From contig OZ037765.1 in NCBI GenBank assembly GCA_964035545.1, forward strand, positions 13,014,698 through 13,078,697: DNA of 64,000 nucleotides, in the 5' to 3' direction. The notes beneath the pieces are model-generated. The model was not told where the DNA came from. It saw only the letters and a list, made by a program, of their open reading frames with translations, and did no database searches. The DNA is from Bugula neritina (Eukaryota > Bryozoa > Gymnolaemata > Cheilostomatida > Bugulidae). Positions 26,401-36,790 of the stretch are shown here, piece by piece. Each line of letters opens with the position of its first letter. The first letter of the stretch is position 1. The position numbers and the translations under genes were made by a program.

Positions 26401-29400
26401 GGAGTGAACCTATGACCATGGTTGCCCCCTAAGATCCAAAACTCATAAAAAATGTGTTTGTATGATAGTAAGAGTAGAGTGTTTACTAGCAAACCAAAGG
26501 CTGACAAACTTCTGTGTAAATCACAAGACTATAAAGTTTTTTACTACGACAATTGCTATTGATCCAAAACTGTAGTTGGTATAACAAAAATCAGAAAAGT
26601 TTACCATTTTAACAAATAACAAGATACTGAATGCAAACCCTTGACTCTACTTTTGAATTTACTAACATTGCAGCAAGCATTCTCTTGACTGTAGCCGTTT
26701 ATACAAGGAATGGGAAAAAAATACTTCCAATATTTATCAAAGCTGTCATGAAATGTTTGAGAATTAATCTTGGATGTAAACATATTAAGATATGGATTCC
26801 CATTTCTCTGCTAATCTGCACATTAATAGGATGGAGAGATTAAGGTGGCTTACATGCTCATTTATAGAATGTTGTTTTGCTGAGAATCAGTAAACTGAAT
26901 GTGAAAAATCCACAGAATATTGTGGAGAAAACTGAACATTTGCTATAAGGTTCAACTAGTGTACACAGGCAGGCCAAGGATGACAATAAAAAACTCTGTT
27001 ACCAGGTAGCTTCACATGCAACAGCTAAACTACTACAAGCTCATACTATAGGTTAGCTATAATACTATAAAGTACAAACAAATTGTACCTTTTAAGAATT
27101 GTTTTGTTTCATGTTGAATAGAACCCATCTCAGCTTCTAGTTGTATCAGATTTATTATTAGTACTGAACATGACATTCAAATTATAATTATCCTTCCACG
27201 TATTTGTATATCTACACCGCAGTTTAACTGCCACTCAATGAAAATAAACTATTATTACATAAAAACCCACAATTATTGGGAAATCTCTGTTGGAACTATA
27301 TGGACTATAAACTTCTCTTGTTTTACGCCATGCTGACTGGCAGCATGGGCTGAAGACTGCAGAGGAGCACAGAAGCAAGGTTTACTGAATGTCCTTCACA
27401 AGGCAGCTAATGACATTGTAGGGTATAATCATCTAGTCAAGCACAACATACCTACACCTCACCAGACAAACACTCTTACTACTTTCATACCAATTACATA
27501 TTTTTAGTCATTCAACAATATTTACAAATATATATGGCAGTCACATAGAGAATACTAATTTTCACTGTTTTGAACTGTTTTGAAAATGCTTTTAGGAAAA
27601 GTTTCTTTTTGATGTGTTGCATGTGTGAGTTGTTGCCCCCTAGAAGGAATTTTTTTGGTCTTAGCTCAAGTATGTAGTTATATTTGCTTATTTATACACA
27701 AGTTTCAAGCCTCTACACTCTACAGTCACTTAATGTTTACGGAGTGATGCTGCTATGGAGAGATTAGCCAGGGGTGTTGGTGTACTAAATAACCACACTG
27801 TAACATGTTAAGTTTTTTAATATTATATATAATGGCCACTACAGTTCATAATGTTTTTAAAACTACAAAATAGTTGCAGCCCTCACTTGTTCAGCATGTG
27901 TCAGGCATGAAGCAATGGCTTATTAGTTAAAAGCAGCAGGTAAAAGTTACCAAGGCATCAAAGTACCTGAGTGCAGTAAAATTGTAATGAAAAAATAAAA
28001 GCAGAACTACTCGTATTAATAATTTCATCATAAAATTAAAAGTAATAATACAGCTGCCTCTACTAGCCTTATTATGACATACATTCATCTCCGGATGCTT
28101 ATTTGCTTTTTCGTAATAAAATTTTATTTATATTTAATTGGTAAGAGAGTCATAGTCTCATAAATTCTATTAAAAAACGCTATGGTTGCAAGCATGTAGC
28201 TGACATCATTTGAGCAACAAATTTGAACTGGTGAGCACCAATTGTTAAAATTATTGATATTTTCTTGATGCTCTATAAATTGACCAAAAAAGGTAAAAAT
28301 ACCTGAACTCACCAACTTCACTTCTCTATTTAGCAAACCAACAAATCATTCATTGTTGATCACCTTTGTTGATTAACATATTACTTTTGTGGTTAATGAA
28401 ACCAAGACACCATTACTCAATAAACAACAAATAACCACAAAAAATAATACACTGCATTCCCATTGCTTCACATTATGAATGAATTTGTGATTACTGTTTG
28501 CATGAACTTAAGGTTGTGGTTTCATTGATGCAACTGTTTTCAAACATTGAGTGAAAAATTCAATCACATAATGCAAGCTTGGAAACCTAGCGATAGTAAC
28601 AGTAAATTGTATTATGTAACAAAATTAAAGTTGTCTTTTCTAACAAATAACCTGAAATTTAGAACAAGCCAAAGGGAAAATTCAAAATCATTTTATGCTA
28701 GACTTTGTCCACTATAGGAAAAATGTGTTTTTTTCTGATCAAAAAATAGCATAATAACACTTTCATAAGATATGACAATTATGCCCATTTTAAAAAGCCC
28801 ACCACCAAACAATCTCTGAAGTGTTTCATAGGCCTTACACCAGCTAATGAAAAACTCACTCGTGTATGTACAGTAATATAGACATCTAACCTAAATGTAT
28901 TCAACTTGAATGTATCAGCAATGAGTATTTATAATGTTATAAAACTACCAAATTACTGATCAACTACGAGCATAACTTCTAAACTTACTAAGAGCTGAAA
29001 TGTGTGATGTATACAGTCCACAATATTTTTCCTTATATTTAATATAACCCGATGTGTTGCATTACTGACATGCCAGTTGGAATTGATCGGATTGGTACAC
29101 AATATATACCAAGACCATTTGTCTGATTAGGAATTGTCTGTCCTTATACTCTACATTTTTACTTCCATTTTTAGGGTGGAAAAATTGACGTTGAAACTAG
29201 AGCAAATATTCATGTAGTAACTGAATAAAGTTATTATAAAATAACTAGTTTAGAATATGTCATTTGATTTGCAGCTTAAAATCTTAATTTATTTGGTATA
29301 ACTGAGCAACAAACATTTTGGGGCACCTACAAGTGTGTGCATAGGACAAGTATCATCTAATACCAAGATTTTCTTTACTTTGAGAGCCTTGCATGCATTT

Positions 29401-31517
29401 TACTTAATTTAACAGCACCATTAGCCTGTACTAATACAGTGATGTAACTCATATACTAACCACAAAGTATGCCATCATCATCAAAGCTGTTGGCCATTTT
29501 GCTGAAAGCCCTGGTTATCAGTACAGGATTACTGAGAGCTGCATCAGCTAGGTCTGTTATATTCAGAATATGCAGAGCACTTTCCAGACAGCATTCTTCA
29601 AACTGACCAAATATCCAAGGTCTACCGTGCTTTGATGACTTGCTGCCAACAAATATTCTGCCCGTTTCATTCATAACGTACTCATCACGTTCAGCTGAAC
29701 CTGCAACACATTCTCATAGTAATATTAGCTCGTAAAACACAGGGAACACAGTCTATTTTCTAAAGTAGCAGTAACATGCACCACAGACATTTTATTTTTC
29801 TCGACAAATTTTTACAGATATATTTTAACATCAACTTTATCATGTGCTCAATTTCTTAAAAGTACATTAAAACTGACTAAACTTTACAGTTTTGCATCCA
29901 GAAACCATCAAGTGCTTTACTATTTACCATGAAACCTAAGAACTACACAGGTGGTCACCTTCCATGTAAGTATCATCCTCAGAGTTCCAGGGATTAAACA
30001 CCAGACAGAAAGTTTCCTTTAGTTGGCTCGTTTTGACAGAACTATCTGAGGAGATCCGAACAGACACAGAATACTTTCCAATTACAGCATCAGATGGAGA
30101 CACAAACTTCAGCTCATACTCTTGTTCGTCTGAAGAACAAGCTGTCATTTTCCAACCAAACCTTTCAGCAGAGTTACGGAGTTGGAAAAAGAGAAGAGTA
30201 CCTTCAAATTAAAAGAATATTTTAATTAGCTGCAGCAGTGTGCCATCAGAATAACTAGACTTGCACTGTCTTCTCATCTTCTCATACATTAGAGCCGCTG
30301 CAAAGCCATGGCAGTGTAACCAATCACGGTGTCTTTCTATGATGCAGGTGTCAGGAAAATGTCCATTATATTTAGATACAATACAACTTTTTTTTCAAAT
30401 TAACAATACTTGAAATCATCGCACAATACAAAATCATATCGACGACTTTTAAATATGGCAATAGTTATAAACATACATGTAACTACTTTTAATTCATAAA
30501 TGCCAAATATTAAAATACCCCTAATGAAAATCAGCTCTAATACATTAACCATGCAACAAAATGATAAACTAATATCTATAAAGCAGCACACAACACTTTA
30601 AATTTGTGTTGAATATAACATCGACAAGAACAAAATCTGTATATAACAAATATTATGCAGGGTGGTACCTTACTGTTTTACATAGCTAGATAATAAATTT
30701 CAACACACCTTGACTCGCATATGGTGAACGTCCTGTACTCAAAATGATGCGTATATTTTCATCGCTATTTAACTTTCTGTTGAACTTGATACGAAAAGTA
30801 AAAGGTTGACCTCTTCTTAGGACCAAGTAGGCAGTTTGGTAGCCATCGGTGTGATGAGCTGCAGCATTTTCCTCGGCACACAGGGTCAATGATGACACCT
30901 GCATGTACGGCATATGAAACGAATATGTCATATAATGATACTCCTACTATCATGACGTATGGTCAACTGTCAACTAGTAACATAAGGTGATTAACAGTAT
31001 AATAAGCAGTAGCACTAGCTGCACTTAGTTAAATAGCAGAACAGGGAAGACTGCTAAAATTTCTTAAAAATACATACTAATTAATAGTACTATACCCCCT
31101 GTAAAATGTACAGTATGTGCTAACTAGTAACTACTAAATTCCAGCTAATACACAAGCCATAATATTTGAGTGTAAACTTGGTTCAATACTACATGCAAGA
31201 CTATTTCATTCTCTCAAATCCTAATAAAATTTTAAAAGTTTCATTAGGCTTATTATTCAGTTACACCGTCAAATAATTTTGTCTAAAAGTAGCTTACAAT
31301 CACAAAGTAGTGGCATGAATATTTTAATAAAATACATAGAGAACACAAATCAGAGCTTTAATTTTACCGTTGGCAATATTTTTCGTTTTTTATATTCTTT
31401 AGGATTGTCATCATCAGCAAGCAAAGAGGAAAATAAATCATGCTTCACCCGTGAGCGGCTCCTTAAATTATATGGTGCATGACGATAGGTGGTGACACTC
31501 CTTCTAGTGCGACCCAT
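20440..31517 (-). CDS. Protein-glutamine gamma-glutamyltransferase (transglutaminase)
   Basis: Calcium-dependent enzyme that forms Gln-Lys isopeptide cross-links in proteins; in invertebrates it serves clotting, cuticle and matrix hardening. Ten exons in coding order: 31368-31517, 30709-30898, 29947-30201, 29461-29700, 24992-25217, 24545-24788, 22535-22734, 21502-21621, 21234-21339, 20440-20898; 2190 nt, 729 aa, phases consistent. N-domain signatures are [19 protein letters not shown] and [13 protein letters not shown]. The core begins with [16 protein letters not shown]. The catalytic triad is Cys316 (YGQCWVFSG), His374 ([10 protein letters not shown]) and Asp397 ([11 protein letters not shown]). 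The Cys-His and His-Asp spacings of 58 and 23 residues equal those in human TGM2 (277/335/358). Two C-terminal beta-barrels follow. The N-terminus is a basic, Arg-rich extension ([16 protein letters not shown]) without signal peptide, preceded by an in-frame TAG. The 4.2 kb intron 25218-29460 holds a SINE. Which paralogue it is cannot be set. Confidence 0.94.
26277..26430 (-). mobile_element. SINE, tRNA-derived (copy 2, diverged)
   Basis: Within transglutaminase intron 4. It shares ATCCCTGTG, AGAAAGGGTTTTT, GCTAAGGACTT, GAGCAATTATG and the far-end ATGACCATGGTTGCCCCCT region with the copy at 33556-35892, in the same order and orientation but without the 2.2 kb insertion. The tRNA-like head (right end) is badly decayed. 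It is one of two copies that reveal the intact target of that insertion. Confidence 0.7.
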
Positions 31518-31739
31518 ACCCGATTTCTACCATAAATAGAAAAAACTACTAAATTAATAATGGGGTAATAGACTTGCAGAACTACATGATTCCCAGGTCG
31601 TGCATAGCTGCCTATAGATCTTTTTTTTATCAGCAACTGTTTAAAAGTTCAAATTTTATCTAGCCTGAAAATGAACATTAAATTCCCAGACTGATCAAGA
31701 ACTGTAGAACACAAACTCTCACTGATTCAGTTAGCAATT

Positions 31740-31815
31740 CAATTGATAAATAAAACTAAAAGTAAAAGCCAAAAGTTGAAATTAAAACCGAAAGTAAAAT
31801 CAAAACTCAAACTGA
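31740..31815. repeat. Purine-rich AAAGTA/AAACTA degenerate array
   Basis: Near-hexameric units of the type AAACTA, AAAGTA, AAAGCC and AAACCG run together, changing into AT-rich sequence after 31820. Similar CTTTTACTTTTAG runs adjoin the other arrays near 11690, 34610 and 46240, so this may be part of the same dispersed family. Confidence 0.45.
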
Positions 31816-32036
31816 AACAGAATACCAATATAAATATTAATATGATTATGAATATCTTATTATTATTATTTAAAAAATAAAAATAAATACCATTACGATT
31901 ATCTTAATGATAATCAAGAAACCATCAGTTTTCAAGATTAACTATTGATTAAAAACTTAAATCAATAAATTCAAATTCAATAAGTACAATAATAACAATT
32001 ATTGATGGAGATAACTTCCTAGAAGACAGAACTGAT

Positions 32037-32800
32037 GGGTGGAAAGAAAAGGCTCTACATGGTCAGTACATCAAAAGGGTGGTGAAAATAAAAAGATACT
32101 CATGGAACTAGTTAAATCCCAGTTAGTTGAAAAAAGAAACTGAAGGACGGCTGTTGGCTGTGCAAGATCAAACACTCCCTACTAAAAATTACAAAGTGGT
32201 TACAATAAAAGAACAAGGTAGCAAGAAATGTCAGATGTGTAATGCAAGAGATAAAACTGTAATGCAAATACTTTGTAAATTTAAAAAGCTAGCACAAGGA
32301 GAATATAAGCAGAGACCTGACCATGTGGCATCAATCATTCATTGAGAATTAAGTGAAATTTACGGGTTTCAGAGGAGCAAAAAATTGGTTTAACCCCCAA
32401 GTGGAATCAGTAATAGAAAATGACAATGTAAAAATCTTGTGGAACTTCAAAGTACGCACCGACAGAGTGATTAAAGCTGGGAGGCCTCATAAAAATGGTA
32501 GTTGACAATCATAATGCTGAAACAATGATCATCAACATCCCAGTCCCTCGTAAAAGAGAAAGAATTAGCGAAAAAAGGAAAATGTCATAATTTAGCACTA
32601 TAAATAACCTGCCTTTGGAAAATATCAACAAAAGTCATCTCTATTGTAATTAGAGCTCTTGGAGCTACATACAAGAACGTAGATTGGATGGCAACACTTG
32701 AGAACTTGGAGTAGCTGAAAACAAATACTCATTGATTCAACTGATACTGACAGTCTTCCTAAGTTCAGCTCATAGTTTGAAAAAAGTTCTATCCAATTCC
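32037..32800 (+). pseudogene. Degenerate LINE retrotransposon, C-terminal end of RT ORF
   Basis: Broken plus-strand frames read WKEKALHGQYIKRVVKIKR, LKKETEGRLLAVQDQTLP, a C-x2-C knuckle in KKCQMCNARDKT, LAQGEYKQRPDHVASIIH, NWFNPQVESVIENDNVKILW, NFKVRTDRVIKAGRPH and VVDNHNAETMIINIPVP, ending near AENKYSLIQL and SSAHSLKKVLS. This order (LHGQ, KKETEG..AAQDQ, CxxC, RHxxVAxI, KIxWDFxIxTD, RPDIVVVD, LGTARILRKVL) is the known tail of an invertebrate LINE reverse-transcriptase ORF. At least three frameshifts or stops make it inactive. A related copy lies at 12895-13460 on the other strand. Confidence 0.75.
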
Positions 32801-33769
32801 AGCCCAGCCTGGTGCAGTACTAGGTCTAGTGGACTAGCCCTAGGCAAATGGTTGAGAATTACACTAGCAAAAAACTGTGGTACCGTCAATATGAATATGA
32901 ATAAAATTTGAATAATAATAATAAATTTAATATTAATTTAAATCTTAATGATGATTATTGTGATTATGAATATGATAAAACCAGATATTTCAGTAGAATA
33001 AATGTTATTTACTTATTTATTATAACCACTATTGAACTTGTACAAGTACAGTACACTCAGTCTGAGTCTTGCACTCACACTGTGAGTGTGACTGTACACT
33101 ATACAGTGTACAGTAACAGAGTGAGAGAACAGGGTCAGGTCCAAGGCATAAGTATGATTGCTATTATAAGTATATAAATATTACTATTGATAAAAATAAT
33201 ATATCAATATTAATATAAATATAAGCTACATCAAACATATGTGGTCACCAAATGATAATCTTATATACTATTAGTATTACTAATAAAATAATATAGTGAG
33301 ATTAACTATTCATTTTAGTTTATTTAATTTGACAATAAATTTGAAAGTAATATTGCTTAAAATTATCTTGAATATACATGTGAAAAAATAAAATTATATT
33401 TAACTACCATTATAGTATGCTTGGGATAACTTCAAATAGAAGCGGCGTTGTGGTGTAACATTTTGCTAAGTTAGCTTCTATTAGGATAGAAACTATAATA
33501 GCATTATAAGCAACCATGGCAAAAAATTATAAACTCACGCAAGTTTATTGTCGCAATCCCTGTGAGAAACCCCTAATAGAAAGGGTTTTTGTTAAAGCGG
33601 GCTAAAGACTTAGGGCGCTTTCGGATTCCCTACGCGTAGCCTACTGGGCTCATCGATGAATTTGCTCACTTTCTCTCCGTCGAGTACCCCATCGATGAGC
33701 TTCTTTTTTGATGGGGTACGCGTTGGCTACCGAATGCATCGCGTAGGGGTGCACGTAGCACTCATCGAG

Positions 33770-33975
33770 TAGGGCAACAAGTTTTTAATATGACCTTCGA
33801 CCTTACTGACTGCACAAGTATTGACATTTATTTTCCTAGCACGCGCTGGGCGGGAACTACTAATTTTAATAGTATTATTATTATTATTGCTGTGGCCTGC
33901 GAGTTTCTTACTTGAACTCCAAGCATTATCAGGTAACTTCAAAAATTGTTCAATATTGATCTTGAAATGATGCAT
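33770..33975 (-). other. Short minus-strand ORF inside the TIR transposon
   Basis: An ATG-started frame of about 68 residues reads MHHFKINIEQFLKLPDNAWS at its start, then a poly-Asn run and the basic stretch SRPARARKINVN. It begins inside the element and stops before the GC-rich end. I do not recognise it. It may be the opening of a captured or element-encoded gene, or chance. Confidence 0.25.
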
Positions 33976-34046
33976 AGTCTAATTGAAAGTATAATTTTAA
34001 GATATCACTTTAAATTTTTATTTCATATTTAGAATAATTATAAAAG

Positions 34047-34215
34047 AAGTAATACTAATAGTAACAGTAATACTTATACTTAAAGTTAATACTTATACTT
34101 ATAGAATATAGTTATACTAATAGTAATAGTAATACTAATAGTAATAGTAATACTAATACTAATAGTAATAGTGACTAATAGTAATACTAATAGTAATACT
34201 AATAGTAATTGTTCT
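34047..34215. repeat. Degenerate ACTAAT/AGTAAT hexamer array inside TIR transposon
   Basis: Tandem units of ACTAAT and AGTAAT with variants, the longest of these arrays in the window, lying within the 2155-bp transposon. The same units occur near 200-285 and on the other strand near 46305-46395. Confidence 0.75.
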
Positions 34216-36487
34216 TGTATTTGTAATAAACATAACATTATGATTAAGTTTAACATTAGACTTAGTCATTATGATTATTTGCATTATAATAATAATTATA
34301 ATTATTATTATCATCATTATCGTTATACATATTGATTATACATTATACATTATACATTATTGCAGTTACTGTTAGTATTACTACTAGTATGAAATTTAAT
34401 TATACTTAACAATTATTATAAATAGTTATGTTCATAAATATGATATTAATATAAATCATATTATTGAATTTGATAGCATTGAATTTCATGAAATATTAAA
34501 GTTTTATTAAATGCAAATATTATAATAGTTGATAGTTTTAATCCTGCAATTGTATGATTGATATTCTAATTTACTGTATTCTACTTTTTAGTTTTAGTGT
34601 ATAACTTCTTGTTTTACTTTTAGTCTGAGGCGATGGGATGGAGAAGCGGATTTGCCAATGACTTGACAGGTGCTACTGAGGAGTGCTAGTAGATGTGGCT
34701 GTCCTGACATTCTGCAGATTCGCAAAATTTCTTTATCAATGTTTTTAGTCATTCACTATAACTTTTGCTGTAAAATTACATTTCTGTTCCTTTCATATTG
34801 TGTTGCTATAATAGAACATATACAATGTTGTTTACCATCGTTATAATTATTCAGGTATTTTGCGTGAGTTTTTTTGTGGATTTTGTAATGTACTATTTGT
34901 TCTTTTAAGTTTTAAATCTTCACTCACTGCTCTAGTACTATGTATATACTAGCTATTTTTCTTTAATTTAGGCCATTAGTATTATTTAGGCTAATTCAAA
35001 CATCTCATATATTGCCATATAACTTCAATGGTGTAGTTACAACAAGCTGTTGTCACCATTGTATTTTTATTGTTATTATCAAGTGATAGAATGACCTATT
35101 TCTATTGGTTAGATAGCATTCTAGGCTTCACATGCATAAATGAGAAAAGCATTTTATTTGAATTTTGGCGAGTTGCAACACTTAAATGTAAAATTGTCTT
35201 CTCTTTGTATTAGAGTATGTGCACGGTAGCAAGGCATACAGCTACTAACCAGGCTAAAATATCATATATAATAATTTCAAGTTGTAGAAAAATATAAACA
35301 ATGTGATTGAAACATTGAATGAATGATGGAATAAATATTTTGTTCTGTTGGTGTAAAGTAACGATAACTTCAAGTAGTAATTAATATTATTCAGCTTGAG
35401 AACTAGATTATATACCAAAGTTTAGCTGCTAATAATTATAATAAAAGAAAAGTACATTGGAGAAAACAGCAGTTGAGCGGTAGTTATACAAACATTCTTT
35501 CTGCGAATGGTTTCGCTAATGTAGCTTTAAAATCTTAGTGTGTGCTATTAGTTACTAAGGCTAATACTTAGATCAATGCCAGGGTACTCGTGTTTGGTAA
35601 CCACGAGTACCCCGGGTACGCGTAGGGGTAACTACCTATTCTATCGCTTACACTCGTTTACAAAAATGACGCAATGTCAGAGTAAAATTACTGTAATTGC
35701 TCGAATAATTGCGCCCTACGCGTGATGGTTACCGAATGGGCATCGCGTAGGGAATCCGAAAGCGCCCTAAAATGAGGCACAGGAGCAATTATGACTGGGT
35801 GCTCTTCCTAACATCACGAATGGCCTTTGTCCGGCCTCGAACCCATGACCTCGTGTTTACTAGGCAAACGCTCTAGACCACGACTGCTCCCTATGGCAAA
35901 AAATTATAAACGCTAAATAAAATCTGCGGAGTTATTTTCTTTATTAAAAAGATAACTCGAGGACATCATAATAATATTGTAGAGCATTCTACCAAGGACG
36001 CATTAAATCCAGCAAAACGTTTATTCAGACTAGAGACCGCATTGAAATTGGAATCGAAACCTCTCAATTTTTGTCTTTAATTACATGATTCTATTATTTT
36101 TCTTATAATACTTCAAGAGAGGGAGATTTGAAAGATCCAGTCATTATATTTAAACTCAAACCTGCTGGCTTATACTATATGATTAGTTTATTTCATAATA
36201 TTAATTTCCAAAAATCAACTTGAATCACAAAAAAATATTTTCTTTTACTCCACAACTCATTATAATGACTTGATTATATCTCAAGAACTAGCAAGTGTGC
36301 AATAATAGACATGTATTATTCATATATTTCAGTTAAACTTTGAGTAAACGTTTTATAATGAGTGAAATTAAAACTTGGGATATTGAGATATATATATAAT
36401 CTGCATAAATATTATACACACTTCCAGGCACCATAGCTATCAACTCTGTTGACCAAGTTAACTAAATTGTGCGCCCATCTAATCTTA

Positions 36488-36790
36488 GGGGAAGGTGGGG
36501 CTAGTTGAACCAAAAATTGCATTTGTGCAAGCATAAGTTTTGAAGAAAATTTTTTTTTTTCCAATCCAAAGGCCAGCACCATGAAAGTCCATTAAAATTA
36601 AATGCATAGACATTTTACTCACTAAAATAGAGTCAATTTTTTGATTGCAATTTTTTCGGCCTAATTCGCTCCAGTAGCGGGCAAGTTGAACCGCCCTGTG
36701 TGAAAGTTAACCCAGTGCCATTTATCCTGTGATATAAATTGTTTTATCAACTTTGCAAGTTGAACAACGATTTATTAAAAATTAACAACA
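36488..36790. mobile_element. Possible DNA-transposon remnant with GGTGGGG..GTTGAACC end
   Basis: GGGGAAGGTGGGGCTAGTTG followed by AACC is unusual in this AT-rich setting, and GTTGAACCGCCC and related GCAAGTTGAAC words recur downstream. Such G-rich plus AGTTGAAC words are seen at the ends of some DNA transposons, but I found no matching second end, so this is a weak call. Confidence 0.25.

Larger units (their letters stand above)
33613..35767. mobile_element. 2155-bp non-autonomous TIR DNA transposon
   Basis: Perfect 24-bp terminal inverted repeats (33613-33636 and 35744-35767) begin GGGCGCTTTCGGATTCCC and end with the complement. A TA flanks each side (33611-33612, 35768-35769), which fits a TA target duplication; TTA/TAA, as in PIF/Harbinger-like elements, cannot be fully excluded. 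Subterminal copies of a TACCGAATGC..CGCGTAGGG motif occur at 33720-33750 and 35719-35751. No transposase is visible; the interior is AT-rich and holds a hexamer array. Ends are strikingly GC-rich compared with the host DNA. Superfamily not settled. Confidence 0.85.
33556..35892 (-). mobile_element. tRNA-derived SINE (copy 3), split by a TIR transposon
   Basis: The left part 33556-33612 is the SINE tail (ATCCCTGTGAGAAACCCC, AGAAAGGGTTTTT, GGGCTAAAGACTTA) and the right part 35768-35892 the body and head (TAAAATGAGGCACAGGAGC to GCTCCC). On the minus strand the head reads GGGAGCAGTCGTGGTCTAGA, then GGTCATGGGTTCGAGGCC, giving Pol III box A- and box B-like motifs; GGTTCGAGGCC is close to the box B consensus. 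Copies at 12582-12685 and 26277-26430 are not interrupted. Removing the inserted element and one TA restores a continuous SINE. Confidence 0.75.
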
